Below are positions 1 through 11,107 of a DNA stretch of 64,000 nucleotides, piece by piece (the stretch's first letter is position 1; every line of letters starts with the position of its first letter). The stretch is taken from contig SRSI01000017.1 in the NCBI GenBank assembly GCA_005656395.1, positions 496,001-560,000 of the forward strand, written 5' to 3'. The notes beneath the pieces were generated by a model that was not told where the DNA came from, ran no database searches, and saw nothing but the letters and a program-made list of their open reading frames with translations. The position numbers and the translations under genes were made by a program. Source of the DNA: Strongyloides papillosus (Eukaryota > Nematoda > Chromadorea > Rhabditida > Strongyloididae).

Positions 1-1179
1 AAAATTTCACTAACTTTGAAAAAGTTAAAAATATTTTATTTTTGATTGGTGAACAACCTTCTAAAATTAATAACATTAATAAAATTAAGTTATTAAATTA
101 AAAAGTTATCGAAGTAAACTAGCAATGAAATGATGAATGAAGTAATGAATTTTTATATTTATGTATTATTTGGAATAAGGTCTTAAAATTCAAATTTTTC
201 TATTTTTTTCTTTTCATTCTTTTTCTTCTATTTGTTCTAAATGTTCTTTATTAGCTTTTCTTTAGATTATATTATGGTATAATCTAACGTTACTTATTTT
301 TGTCGTAATCCAAGAATCAAATATTAACTTGCCACCCTAACACATTGCAATAGGCATTTTTTACAGTATAATATAGTATTCCAAAATTTGCCAACTATAC
401 TTTTAAAAAAACTATTCTGTATGTTTGCCCTTGGTTTTTTATAAAGGTGATTAAAACTAAAAGAATGCGATTTTTATTATAAAAAAAGTAATATATTATA
501 TTTTGCAATTTTAATTAAATTCAATATCTATTAATGGATTTTGGTATAGTTTGTAGAAAAAAAAAATTTAGCTATCATATGTATATAAAATAGTATATAA
601 ATATTAGGTTTTCAAAAATTTACATTCTTTTGAAAAATTAAAGAACCTTAAAATTCATTAAAAAATGGAGTTTATATAAATGGTCATAACTGTATAATCA
701 ATTTTTCTATTCATCTTGTAGAAATTTAATATATAAGAAATTAAGTTTCAAATGAATGCAAAATTATAAAAATATAATGACATAAAAAAGTGTTATAATC
801 ATTCAAATTTTTGCGAAAAATTCTCAGACACCATGTATATATTGTCATGGTTTCGTGTAGTAATTTTTGAAATACGTGGTCATGGTCAAAAATTTTTAAA
901 AGATTTAAAAGACTTGTAAAAAAAAAGATATTAAACTAATAATTGTACTGTAGCAATATGACACATAGGGGTAATATTTAAACTTATAAAAAGTGGGTCT
1001 TAGATTTTTGCCTGTTTCACATATGTAAATTGCTCAACTTTCCAAAGCGACGTGTTATAAATAAATATGTAAATTAAATAATGTATAAAATTGCTTTTAT
1101 AAAATATTTTTATTATTAATAAAAATCTATAATATTTAAACCAAAAGACTATCAAATAACACAATTAGTTATATTTTGA
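1..1179. other. AT-rich intergenic stretch
   Basis: No coding frame of note on either strand. It lies downstream of the ETS-like gene and is uniformly A/T-rich with poly-A and poly-T runs. I see no RNA gene or mobile element. Confidence 0.6.
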
Positions 1180-2373
1180 TTATAAACTACTTTGATTACT
1201 TTCGATTCTTTTTTGTTTTTTCGTTAATCTACTAACTTCTTCATTACTATCTTCTTCATTCTTACCAGACCCTTTTCTTTTCCTACTAAATATTGGAACA
1301 TTAACTTTAATTTTCCTCAATTTTCCCAAAGCTTTATCTTCTTCGTTTTTTAGAAATGTTGTCGACAATGAATTGCTACCTAAATCCTTTAATCTTGGAT
1401 AAGTAAAATTTTGGTGCTTTGGAAATAATCTAAAAGCATTCCTACGACATTTAACTCTTTCAATTATTGGTTGTCCATATACATTACTGCTTCCAATACA
1501 TTTATATACTTTTGAAACATGAGATATTGTTATAAGATTTTTATCTAAATTGAAGGTTTCACAAAAACATGCAACAAAAGAGTCTGGATCTGTTACGACG
1601 AATTCCCAGCAATATTTTGTCCAATGACAAATTGATGCATTTTCTGGATTCATTAACATAAACATTGTGAATTTGATAACATTTGAATCAATGTGATCTA
1701 ATGAATAAATTTTATGCTTTAAAAAAATAATAATATATAACTTACTTATAACATATTGACAAGCTTCATAATATGATGGAATTTTCTCACATTTTTCATA
1801 AACACCGGATTCTATCTCTTGTTGAATTTGATTTTTCTTCTTATAACCACTTGCAACTGGTGTACATGGTATACTCTCAGCACATTGTCTTGGAATTCTC
1901 CTAACATTTCTTTGATTATAAACATTATTTTCAATATAAGAACTATATTCTGAAGATGAACTATTATCTAATGATGGTGGTGTAGACATGCTAGAAGGGA
2001 TAACCATATTATGATTATTAGAACTAGGTAAAGGTGAGTTATTAAATGTCTGGGGAGTAAAATTATTTGGATAATTATAGTAAGAATTTAAATACTTCAT
2101 GTAATCATTACACATCCCATCTGATGAGGTGGATGTGTTCATTGAAGTATTACTACTAGAAGGTGGGGAGAAATTTGACATGGGAACACCATCATAAACT
2201 TGGTAACCTGAAAATGAAAAACTTGCGTTTGGTTGGTTAGGTATATTATAATTAGGTGGTTGTTGTTGGATACTATTTAATCGTGGATTCATCTCATTAG
2301 AATGATAATTGTATACCTGCTCCAAATAGTTTGGATGTATATTATTTGTATTTGTCATGCTAAAAGAATTCAT
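1180..2373 (-). CDS. Divergent ETS-domain transcription factor
   Basis: Predicted nuclear DNA-binding protein. The first ~150 residues are low-complexity Asn/Ser/Pro/Tyr-rich, a common activation or linker region. The C-terminal half resembles an ETS winged helix: a helix-1-like stretch, then WTKYCWEF matching the family WxxxxWEF core, then DPDSFVACF matching DPDEVARRWG. Next comes a recognition-helix-like SKVYK where canonical ETS proteins have SRxLR, and a final strand with FRLF in place of YRF. The tail is Lys/Arg-rich. The uninterrupted frame is 397 codons, but a 48-nt in-frame intron at 1698-1745 (GTAAGT to TTAG) is likely: removing it brings helix 1 next to the core and drops a hydrophobic insert, leaving 381 aa. 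The ETS call rests on pattern only. The R-to-K changes and missing YYY triad suggest altered DNA specificity. Confidence 0.6.
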   Translation of the reverse strand: MNSFSMTNTNNIHPNYLEQVYNYHSNEMNPRLNSIQQQPPNYNIPNQPNASFSFSGYQVYDGVPMSNFSPPSSSNTSMNTSTSSDGMCNDYMKYLNSYYNYPNNFTPQTFNNSPLPSSNNHNMVIPSSMSTPPSLDNSSSSEYSSYIENNVYNQRNVRRIPRQCAESIPCTPVASGYKKKNQIQQEIESGVYEKCEKIPSYYEACQYVISKLYIIIFLKHKIYSLDHIDSNVIKFTMFMLMNPENASICHWTKYCWEFVVTDPDSFVACFCETFNLDKNLITISHVSKVYKCIGSSNVYGQPIIERVKCRRNAFRLFPKHQNFTYPRLKDLGSNSLSTTFLKNEEDKALGKLRKIKVNVPIFSRKRKGSGKNEEDSNEEVSRLTKKQKRIESNQSSL

Positions 2374-3696
2374 TTCAGGATACTAGCGGAATAAGAAATA
2401 TTTTCTATCTAGTAAAAAACGAAATTGTCTTTAAAATAATTTGTTTAGTTTCATCTACAAAAGAATGGTATTTATATAAATAATTTTAATGCTACTAAAT
2501 GCTTCCATAATTCGTTTGTTTCTCCAAAAGCGACACTTCCAGGTGTCGGCATATAAAAGAACAAATTGAATATTACTAATAAGTAGTTATACTTACAAAA
2601 AACTAGCAGAAACTATTAACTTCAAGGTTTTTATTATTTAGCCCTAATTAATTATAACTTTATGTTTGTTTGTTATTGTCTTATTCTGTAGTAACTTATA
2701 TTTTCTCTAACACCAAGCAACGCTACTGTTTAAAAAAAGCATTTATAATTAAAATTTTTATAATCGTTTTTAGGGTAAATTTTAATAGCAAATTGTTTTT
2801 TTGCTTTAAAGCAAAATGTAATTTTTTTCAATGTTTTAATTATAATTATTTATGATCGTTTAAAACTTATTGTGTCAACATTAATAAAATGATCTTTAAA
2901 ATAGCATTGATAATTTAGTATTTTTTTAAAACATTGTATTTAATATTTTAAATATTATTACAGCAGTAAGATGATATCATTAACCTTATACATTTTTTAA
3001 TCATTAAATAAAGTCATTTTATAAATACTTTAACGGAATGTATTGAAAATTATTTTTAATTAAAACATTATTTCTATTATATAAGAGAAAAGTCAAGTTA
3101 AATATATTTTTACAATTAGAAATACACATTAATTAAAGTATTACTTTTTACTAATATTTGATCATTTAAAACTTTAATTAAAATAACTATATAAAAATTT
3201 AATAATAATATTTAAAAAAAATATACTAAACATTTAATTATTATTCTTTAAAAATAACAAATAAATCTTTTTTATTGCATATTTAATTTGTTACCACAAA
3301 AATGGAGACATTATTTATCAATGAATAAATTATATGATTACTCCCCAACAAACAATACTCATTTAAAAAATGCATCACCAAAGTAAAAAGATGATCTAAT
3401 AAAAAATAAACATACACCTATAAACTTCATAATCACCAATGCACCACAATACTAATGACTAATATTTTTAGCACAAAACCGGAACACATAAGTATTATAC
3501 TAGTAAATAAAAAAAACTTATGTTTACATACTCTTTTAATTTACCAAATTTGTTTCATCATTTTAATATATATAAATAAAATATAGACAAATCAGAAAAG
3601 ATAAAATTTAGGAAGAAATATTAATTAGACAACCCCCAAAAAGGTTAATTAATAAATGTGTAGTATAATTTGATCTAGTTGCGTAAATTATTTGAC
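2374..3696. other. Intergenic region between divergent ETS-like and MMP genes
   Basis: Contains the promoters of the divergently transcribed ETS-like and MMP genes. The sequence is A/T-rich with no credible exon; the 61-codon frame at 2670-2855 is Lys/Phe/Ile-rich and looks random. Confidence 0.55.
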
Positions 3697-5582
3697 ATGT
3701 TAGCGCAACAAAAGCATATATTTTTTTTATTTCTATTTTATCTTTTATGTTATGATGTCATTGCTTTCGATTTATTTGGATTATTGAGTGGATCTAGTGG
3801 TAGTAGCAAAAGTTCATCCAGTAGTAGAAGGTCTGATATTAAACCTGTATCTGATTCTAAAGCTAAAGTACTTTTTATCATTTTATTTTTATTATATCTA
3901 TTCTGTATTAATTTAGGAATATCTACAAAGTTTCGGTTATGTGACACCAAGTCATATGGTACAAGGATCAAGTGGTGGAGATTTTTCAGATGTCAAAAGT
4001 GCCCTAAGATCAGCCATCAAAAAATTCCAAGAATTTGCCGGATTAAAAACAACTGGAGAATTAGATGAAAATACAAAAGTAAAAATGGCAGAACCAAGAT
4101 GTGGAATGTTAGATGTACAAGCATTATCTACGAATGAAGCTGCTTACAAATGGCGTAAAAATAAATTAACATATTCTCTTTTAGTCTCAACCCCAGACAT
4201 GGACTCAGGTGACGTAAGAAGAATATTACAGGAGGCTTTTAATGCATGGGCTGAGGTAACGCCACTAGAATTTACGGAGGTATCATCTAATGCTAATCCC
4301 GATATTAAAGTAAAATTCGCTAGAGGTGATCATGGTGATAGTTATCCTTTTACTGACGGTAATGGTGGTGTACTTGGTACGTTTTAATATAATTATTTAA
4401 ATAATTGAATGAAAAATATTTATAGCACATGCAATGTTCCCTGAAACAGGGTTGCTACACTTTGACGAAGATGAAAACTGGATTTCTATGACAAATGGAA
4501 AACAAATACCACGTGGTAAAGTTGATCTCCTTTCCGTAGCTATACATGAAATTGGCCATGCACTTGGATTATCACATTCTAAGGTTGCAGAATCTATAAT
4601 GACACCATTTTACAAAGAACCAGTTGACGGAAGTGGTGGATATGTTAAACCTAAATTGGATCGTTCTGACATTTCAGAAATTCAAGATATTTATGGAAGG
4701 AGAACTACACCATTTAGAGGATCATCAGGAAGTACAGATTCTGGATCATCAAGTGGTTCATTTGGTAGTGGAGGAAGTGGATCATTTGGTAGTGGATCAC
4801 GTACAACAACTACTAAATCATCTCTTTGGGATCGATTATTTGGTGACTCTGATGATAATAGTAGTGGATCTAGAACGACAACTCCAAGATCAAGGACAAC
4901 AACTGACTCATTCTTTGGTAGTGGTTTCGGTAGTGGCTTTGGAAGTGGCGGAAGTAGCTTTGGTGGTAGTTCTGGTGGCAGTGGTGGTCAATGTCCAAGT
5001 TACATTGATGGTTTTGCAGCAGTTACACGCAGTAAAGGTTTCATTATTTCAGGAAGAAATGTTTATGAAGTTGATTCAAGTAGTAGAAATGATTATAGTA
5101 ATGTAAAAAGAACATATTCGTATACCACAATGTTCCCTGGTGGACCATCAAGTGTTGATGCTGCTGTAACAAATACAAGATCTGGTCTAACACTTCTATT
5201 CTCAAGTAACCGTGTATATGCCTTTGAATATAGTTCTTCATCAAACAAATTTACATTAGAAACAGGATTTCCTAAACGTATGCCATCAGATGTCATGTTC
5301 ATTCCAAGTGGTGCTTTAGTATGGGATGATGGTCATCAAATAATATTATCACCAAATGGTCAATTTGCCGTATATGACGAGAATTGGAATCAAGCAACAA
5401 TGACAGGAATGTCGAGAAATTATTTCGGTGATTTCCCTAAAGGTGTCAAAGGTGGTTTTGCAAATTCAAGATCATCAAGTGAAATGGTGTTATTTACTAG
5501 AGATTCAATCTATAAATACAATTCTATGTCAAAACGATATTCTCCAACTAGTGTTCCAATAGGATCATATTTTTCTTGTTAA
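3697..5582 (+). CDS. Secreted matrix metalloproteinase (M10A) with hemopexin domain
   Basis: Zinc endopeptidase acting on extracellular matrix proteins. Exons 3697-3867, 3917-4376 and 4426-5582, with two 49-nt GT-AG introns, encode 595 aa. The order is: signal peptide (about 1-24); short Ser-rich stretch; propeptide with YLQSFGY and the cysteine switch PRCGMLD (117-123); catalytic domain with the structural-zinc segment beginning HGDSYPF; zinc helix HEIGHALGLSH (251-261); and Met-turn ESIMTP (Met 269). A long Ser/Gly/Thr-rich linker follows, then a hemopexin-like propeller from about residue 400, bounded by Cys near 400 and the C-terminal Cys. All catalytic residues are present, so it should be active after propeptide removal. 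I see no furin RxKR site. I chose the ATG at 3697 because the frame is closed just upstream by a TAG and this Met precedes the hydrophobic core. It belongs to the nematode ZMP group; I cannot assign the exact paralogue. Confidence 0.92.
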
Positions 5583-6161
5583 ATAAATTTGATGCCTTTC
5601 TAAATATTTGTGTTAAAAATTTAAAAAGTACATTAAATATTTAAATTATTGTTCTACTAAGAAAAGTTTTTAGTATCTATTGATGTTATTTGATTAATGA
5701 CTTGTATGAAGTTTGATAAAAAATATTTATGACACTTATTTATTATCAACTAATATATGTTTACTTAGACGCACATAAAACATCAATTATTCATATATTC
5801 TAATGTTGGATGAATCATATTTTTAAATCTGATATGACAAAGCACATATATTCTTATCATATGTTGATTCCAAATTAAAGGTTATGTCGAAAGGTGTCTT
5901 AAATTTCCATATTTTTTGAATCAATTTCAACGTAATTATTCTTTTTATAGATGAAATGATATTTTAAAAAATCAAAAAACAAAGAAACCTTTAATTAAAA
6001 ATAACAAATTTCGATGAAAAAATGTTTTTCTTTTTTGTTATTAAAATAAAAAAATGTATCTAATTTTGTTATTTAAAAAATAAGTGGAATATATAAATGT
6101 AGTTAAGTAGCAATTTTTACATCTTATACCATAAGCGTAAACATTACTTTTTAGATAGAAT
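5583..6161. other. Intergenic, 3' of MMP
   Basis: A/T-rich, no gene seen. AATAAA overlaps the MMP stop codon and may act as the polyadenylation signal. Confidence 0.45.
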
Positions 6162-6616
6162 ATGAGATTTTTAACTGTAAGTTACTTCTTGATATTTTAA
6201 TAAGATTTTTTAAGTGTTTACTGGTAACGATTTTTTTGATTACTCTACATTTTGTACCAAAAGGTTTATGTAGAAATTTAAATGAACATTATTTGAGTGG
6301 AAAAACTGATGTAAATGGAAGATATAAACGCCAAACTTATCAAGATAAAAACAGTTATAATTTGAATAATAATTATAAGGGAAGTAACTATGATACTTAT
6401 GATCCTTACTATGGAGGACAATACAGCGGCAATAAAAATTCATACAACCAATATAGCCAAAATTCATATCCACCCACAAATTACTATGCCAAACCACAAT
6501 ATACAAGAAAGTCTCCTGAAGTTGTTCACTTCGAAAGATTCCTTTCACTTATAAAAGATGAACTTGTTTATTCTTTTATTGCTTATCTTGATGGAAGAAT
6601 ATACAACAAATATTAA
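6162..6616 (+). CDS. Small secreted Tyr/Asn/Gln-rich protein
   Basis: Function not recognised. The ATG at 6162 begins a 15-nt first exon (MRFLT). A 38-nt intron at 6177-6214 (GTAAGT to TTTTTTAAG) joins it to 6215-6616, giving 138 aa. Only this splice yields a convincing signal peptide: MRFLT followed by CLLVTIFLITLHFV. The mature part has a YKRQ dibasic-like site, a middle rich in Tyr, Asn, Gly, Gln and Pro (YNLNNNYKGSNYD and similar), and an ordered-looking C terminus (VVHFERFLSLIKDELVYSF). Low-complexity Tyr-rich secreted proteins occur in nematode cuticle, gland and silk-like materials, and some are neuropeptide precursors; neither role is shown here. The downstream frame alone has no ATG, which supports the tiny first exon. 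Confidence 0.65.
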
Positions 6617-7007
6617 TATGCCTTCAACAACGATTGATATCAATATGCGATGTTGTAATAAGAAAATATAAGTTTTGCAATGTAAAGCTTCGAATATTTT
6701 TTTATTATTTACATAAATAAACTTTTTTTCGCTTTATTAAGATTATTAAAAATTTTTATAAACAGCTTATTTACAGATTGCACATTCAAGCAACTTAAGA
6801 CTTTTTGTAAATAGCCTTTTAATTTAAAAAAATATAGGATATCTTAGTTTGTGACGTTGTAAGCTATATGATATTAGGTAACATTTTCATTGCAAAGAAG
6901 ATTTGATAGATAATAATAACTTAGTTTAAATGATTTTTACTATTAAATATATACTAAAATTGTTAAAATACAATATAAAAAGTTTGGTTTAATAAAATTA
7001 TAAAATT
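6617..7007. other. Convergent 3' intergenic stretch
   Basis: A/T-rich space between the converging secreted-protein gene and the membrane-protein gene. Nothing else is visible. Confidence 0.5.
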
Positions 7008-7690
7008 TCATACAAAATATTCTGGTTTCACATCTCCCAAATTCACAACTAATAAGAATATCCAATAAATAATAAAAACAAAAGAAAAAATAATGATAAT
7101 TGCACAGATTGTCCCTAGCAATGGAGGAGAATCTTTAATCATAGGATCCTTTAAATACCCAAAACCAAAAAATATCTTTTCACGTTGTAGTCTTTTCTTA
7201 ACAATCACATCCATATCGTCATTTATCTTATTCCAAAATAGTTTTCTACTATTCGATTTATTTATATGATGCACAGGGACATTTTTATTTTGATCATTTG
7301 GACTTTTACTACTCCTCAAGATTTTGCAATTAAGTATTGTATTATTGACACAATTTTCAAGATCACTTCGACAGTTTTCTGTGACAGTATAGTTATGATA
7401 AACACATTTTGCAATTTTTGTTTTTGAGATACATCTTACCATACCTAAATTGTCTACTGCTAACTGACCAAGGAATGTGAAACATTTAAATGATTCTTGG
7501 TGAGGAATTGAATTAATAAAAGGAGTATTCGAAATTGAACAATTTATGGTTCTATAATCATTGGATGCCAATGAATTAATATTATTATTCTCATGTAAGT
7601 ACTATAAAAAGTAATTATTTAAATTGTAAAAGAATTAAATTAACTTACACAAAATGCAGCTTGAAAAAAGGTTCCAATATATGCCAGCAT
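7008..7690 (-). CDS. Type I membrane protein with Cys-rich ectodomain
   Basis: Unrecognised protein of 211 aa. Exon 1 is 7649-7690 and exon 2 is 7008-7601, separated by a 47-nt intron at 7602-7648 (GTAAGT to TTTTTATAG). Exon 1 supplies a hydrophobic start (MLAYIGTFFQAAFC), a probable signal peptide. The ectodomain has seven Cys spread over about 80 residues (motifs INC, FKC, VRC, AKC, ENC, ENC, LNC) and several NxS/T sites. A basic linker follows, then one C-terminal transmembrane helix (TICAIIIIFSFVFIIYWIFL) and a short tail. Cysteine number and size are loosely reminiscent of three-finger/Ly-6 domains, but spacing was not tested. It may belong to a nematode-specific receptor-like family. 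Confidence 0.65.
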
Positions 7691-9015
7691 AAGTTGAAAT
7701 TAATGAAGAGAAATAATACTAGCAACGTTTATATTTCAAAGAAGATAATATAAATAAATAACAGTTGTAAAATTTACAATCTCTAAAGATAGATTTTTTC
7801 AAGATACCACTTCTGTAATATACCTTCTCAAAAAGGTATGAAGGCAGTAACTTATTTTATTATTTTACTTAAGATTGTAAAATACTTTCGTCATCACGAA
7901 ATCACTTCTTAAAATTTTTTATATTCCGTAATAACTAATAAGTATACTTAATATTGTTGCACATTAAAATATGTAAATGAAAAAATAATCTTAAACACAT
8001 TCAATTTAAAGGAAATTCATATAAAGCAAATCTAAATATATCGTCTTTATGGTGACCAGAAATTAAATAAATCTTTAATAAAGATAAAACGTCAATATCA
8101 TTTCCATGACAAAAAAAACATGAAGGAACTATAAACATGTTAGTTGTTGGTATGTCTTTCATTATGTTAAAAAGATAATTTTTTTATTTATACGTTCATA
8201 GAAAGGTTGTAAATATTGTAGTTGCATCATAAACGAATTAATATAGTAAATATGGAATTTATATTCCTATCTTTTCTCAAGATTCTAAAAGTAGTTATCA
8301 TCTTTTTCACACTTTTATGTCATAAACGTATCGTTTCTGTATTATCCTTTAGATTTTTATACCAATATTAATTTTGAGTCTTTATACATAATCTTCCGAG
8401 AATTTTTTGATGAAATAATATGACAGCACCCGTAAATTGGGATTATTTTTGAATATTATTCTAAATAAAAAACAAATTGATACATTTTTCCTAGAATTTA
8501 CGTTAATGTAAATTAAGATTAATTCTTAGAACAAAAAATTTTTCTACCACTCAAAACGAATGTTAAAAAAATTTCCAATTATACTATCAGTTGTACAACT
8601 TTAATAACATTTCACGTTTATTCCAACACCTAATTAAACCAATTTCAAACAAAATGTTATAAACTATTATGACAAAAACAATAATTTAGACATACGAGAG
8701 GTCATTGTCTGTATTGGACAGTTATTAAAGTTTTTACGAAACTGTCTTTAATTATGAATCATTCATATGAGATAATTTTTAAGGAAGTGATTTGTTAATT
8801 AGATAATAGATCGAACAATTATGCACTTTAAAATATGTACTGTTTAAATTGATGTAAGAAAATTTGATAAAAGATTTAATTTGAACTTATTATATCGTTT
8901 TGAATATTTCAAATGCATATAAAAATGGTAATTTTATTGTACTTTTAGAATTAGTTAAAAATTAACAAAAATTAGAATATTTTATTTGTAGTTATTTAGG
9001 TTTCAATTCGTTATA
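7691..9015. other. AT-rich intergenic stretch
   Basis: No coding frame, RNA gene or repeat recognised. It lies upstream of one minus-strand gene and downstream of the next. Confidence 0.55.
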
Positions 9016-9408
9016 CTATTTTCTGTTTCTTTTCGTTCGTCTTTCCTCTTTTTTTAGAGGTCTTTTACCACGTAACATTCTTCTATCATTTTTCATGTCT
9101 CCAATTAAAAAATAGTATATATAATCTATTCCAACAATGATAAGAAAAACCAATACTGCAATTTCAATATACACAATTGGTAACCAAAAATACATTAAAT
9201 CGTCATTTTCATCACCAGAGTTTTCATCATAATCCTTCCTCGCTTTATATTTAGAAAACAAGTCATCTACATCAGAGACGGGGGCGACCACCCCAATTAA
9301 CAAAATTTCCCATAAAACATAATAATTAAAAACCGAATATAAAAAATTCATTTTAAAATCAAAACAAGAAAACCATGATTTTATGCTATCAAAATTTAAT
9401 TTTAACAT
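9016..9408 (-). CDS. Small membrane protein with basic tail
   Basis: Unrecognised, 130 aa from the first ATG. A second Met at residue 20 (9349-9351) precedes a better signal-peptide-like segment (NFLYSVFNYYVLWEILLIGV followed by VAPVSD), so the real product may be 111 aa. An acidic extracellular-type loop (DYDENSGDENDD) is followed by a transmembrane helix (FWLPIVYIEIAVLVFLIIVG) and a cytoplasmic tail ending in many Lys/Arg (KKEERRTKRNRK). Single exon. It is one of three consecutive small minus-strand membrane proteins (with 7008-7690 and 9516-9929), which hints at a local cluster, although sequence similarity between them is not obvious. Confidence 0.55.
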   Translation of the reverse strand: MLKLNFDSIKSWFSCFDFKMNFLYSVFNYYVLWEILLIGVVAPVSDVDDLFSKYKARKDYDENSGDENDDLMYFWLPIVYIEIAVLVFLIIVGIDYIYYFLIGDMKNDRRMLRGKRPLKKEERRTKRNRK

Positions 9409-9515
9409 ATTAACAAATTCAAAAATTTGAAATTATCATCTTTATATACAATGTTTAAACAAAAAAATAATGACTAACAAAAATAATTATTATCAATAGA
9501 CCTGTGTGAATATTG

Positions 9516-9929
9516 TTAAAGAAAACTTCTGTTACAACTAATAACCTTCACTCCGGATTTGTTGTACTCGGTATCATATTCTCGGTGTCTTGTAAATTGT
9601 ATGATTGCATCTAATTTAGCTGATTTAGGAACAGGAAGTGTTGTACTTAGACTATTAATGATATCATGGTTTCTTTTTCCTTCTCGCATAGTGGGTCCGG
9701 ACGAAACACTTAGCGAAACAGTCTTTATTTGTTGTTGATTACATTTACTCTGGTATAGGGGATGTTTAATACTTTTTGGTGGCTTCACTATATAAACTCC
9801 ATTACGGCGTGGATTAGGTGGATTCGTACAACATATAACCATAATTGAAAGAATCATTATAACAAAGCCAATGCAAAATATCACTGTCGAGGTACTAGTG
9901 TCCAATAAATAACTAGGTAAGGGAGCCAT
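9516..9929 (-). CDS. Small single-pass membrane protein
   Basis: Unrecognised, 137 aa, single exon. A short N terminus is followed by one transmembrane helix (TVIFCIGFVIMILSIMVICC) and a basic, Pro/Ser-containing cytoplasmic tail (TNPPNPRRNGVYIV, then PKSIKHPLYQSK). No signal peptide is seen before the helix, so it should insert as a signal anchor. The 3' end lies about 110 bp upstream of the start of the next minus-strand gene, close enough for a polycistronic unit, but no trans-splice signal was established. Confidence 0.55.
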   Translation of the reverse strand: MAPLPSYLLDTSTSTVIFCIGFVIMILSIMVICCTNPPNPRRNGVYIVKPPKSIKHPLYQSKCNQQQIKTVSLSVSSGPTMREGKRNHDIINSLSTTLPVPKSAKLDAIIQFTRHREYDTEYNKSGVKVISCNRSFL

Positions 9930-10641
9930 ATCCAGGAAGTATAATAATTATTTCTGTTTTCCTTAGTGGTTAGTAAAAAAAGTTAATGAATCAATTAGCT
10001 ATAGAAAATAATATAAATACTAATAAATAAAGGTTACATAAACCCCTGCGTTAAAAGATAATATTTTTGATGACTTCAAAGCTTAAAGGAATGTAAAAAG
10101 TTATAAAGATGACTAATCTCATCATGATGTTGTAAATAAGATGATGTGTACTTTGAATTACAGCTGTTATCCCTCAACTTTATAAAACTTTCTTGCCTAA
10201 AATAATGAAAGATGTTAATTTTGATTTTTGATAGATAGTAGAAGATAATGAATTTATTTTTTATAAATAAAAAGTTGTAAAAAAATAAACAAAAAGAGAA
10301 AGGTATATTTTGTGTGTAAAGTATTTTGGGAAATTCTTTGTATGCTATTATCTTCTATTATTATATTTAACAAACAAATATATGAGTAATAATTTTGACA
10401 GGTATATTTTCATATCTTTTATATCAACAAAAAAATCAACAATAAAGTCTACAAAAAATGCAACTAACAGTTTGATAGATAACTCCAATAACATTACGAA
10501 AGAATTTATGATTACTAAAATGTAAACACTTTTTCTAACAAAAATATACGCATATATTTTTATATATTTAATACCAACTTATATTATTAGTTACACTTTT
10601 TTTACTAGAACTAAGAATATTTTAATTTTAAATATTACGTC
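9930..10641. other. Intergenic between divergent genes
   Basis: A/T-rich. A 71-codon plus frame at 10310-10525 has no ATG at its start and biased composition; I do not call it a gene. Confidence 0.5.
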
Positions 10642-11107
10642 ATGGTTGCGAGACAAAAAATAGAATATAATCCATTGTTTTCGAAAGAAATGGCAGCTAC
10701 AATTAGAAAAAATACCAAAGAATGTGATACTTCGTGTCGTGCTATTAAAAGTACTCTTTTATCATTATATCCCAATGAACAAGAGACCATAGAAAAGGTA
10801 TGGAGGAAAGGTAAAAGAAGAATAATTAGTTTCGCACTAAGGAAAATGGAAAGTGAAGGTGATAATGTTAATAAAGAGTGTATGTTTTTTATATGTATAT
10901 TTTCTATGATATTTTTTTTGTTCACTTCTAGTAATTCAAGTTTTAGCAAATGCTCGTTCTTTTATGAAGAATATAAATGATTCAATGTACCATAGTTTGT
11001 TAGATATCAAAATCTCATCATTAAATTTACCCAAAACGACCTTATCAAATGAACCAGAGAAAGTTGTGGGAAAGAATAACGGTATTTGGCGTCCATTTGA
11101 TGTATAA
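10642..11107 (+). CDS. Small two-exon protein, unknown function
   Basis: Exons 10642-10879 and 10932-11107 join across a 52-nt intron (GTATGT to CACTTCTAG) to give 137 aa. The frame stays open precisely through the join, which supports the model. The protein is basic and mostly helical in appearance: a Lys/Arg-rich segment (VWRKGKRRIISFALRKMESE), then VLANARSFMKNINDSMYHSL, ending in IWRPFDV. No signal peptide or membrane helix, so it is probably intracellular. I do not recognise the family. Confidence 0.65.

Noticed and set aside
1717..1745. 29-nt intron in the ETS-like gene ending at TTTAAAG
   Set aside because: Would shift the frame to an immediate stop; the 48-nt choice ending at TTAG keeps frame and improves the domain.
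2670..2855. 61-codon plus-strand ORF between the ETS-like and MMP genes
   Set aside because: No ATG at its start, Lys/Phe/Ile/Asn composition expected from random AT-rich sequence, no domain.
10083..10106. GGAATGTAAAAAGT, similar to the miR-1 seed region
   Set aside because: miR-1 is almost invariant in animals and the match fails after the seed; no hairpin partner.
10310..10525. 71-codon plus ORF
   Set aside because: Begins at TTG with no convincing ATG context and low-complexity Ser/Thr/Asn/Lys content.
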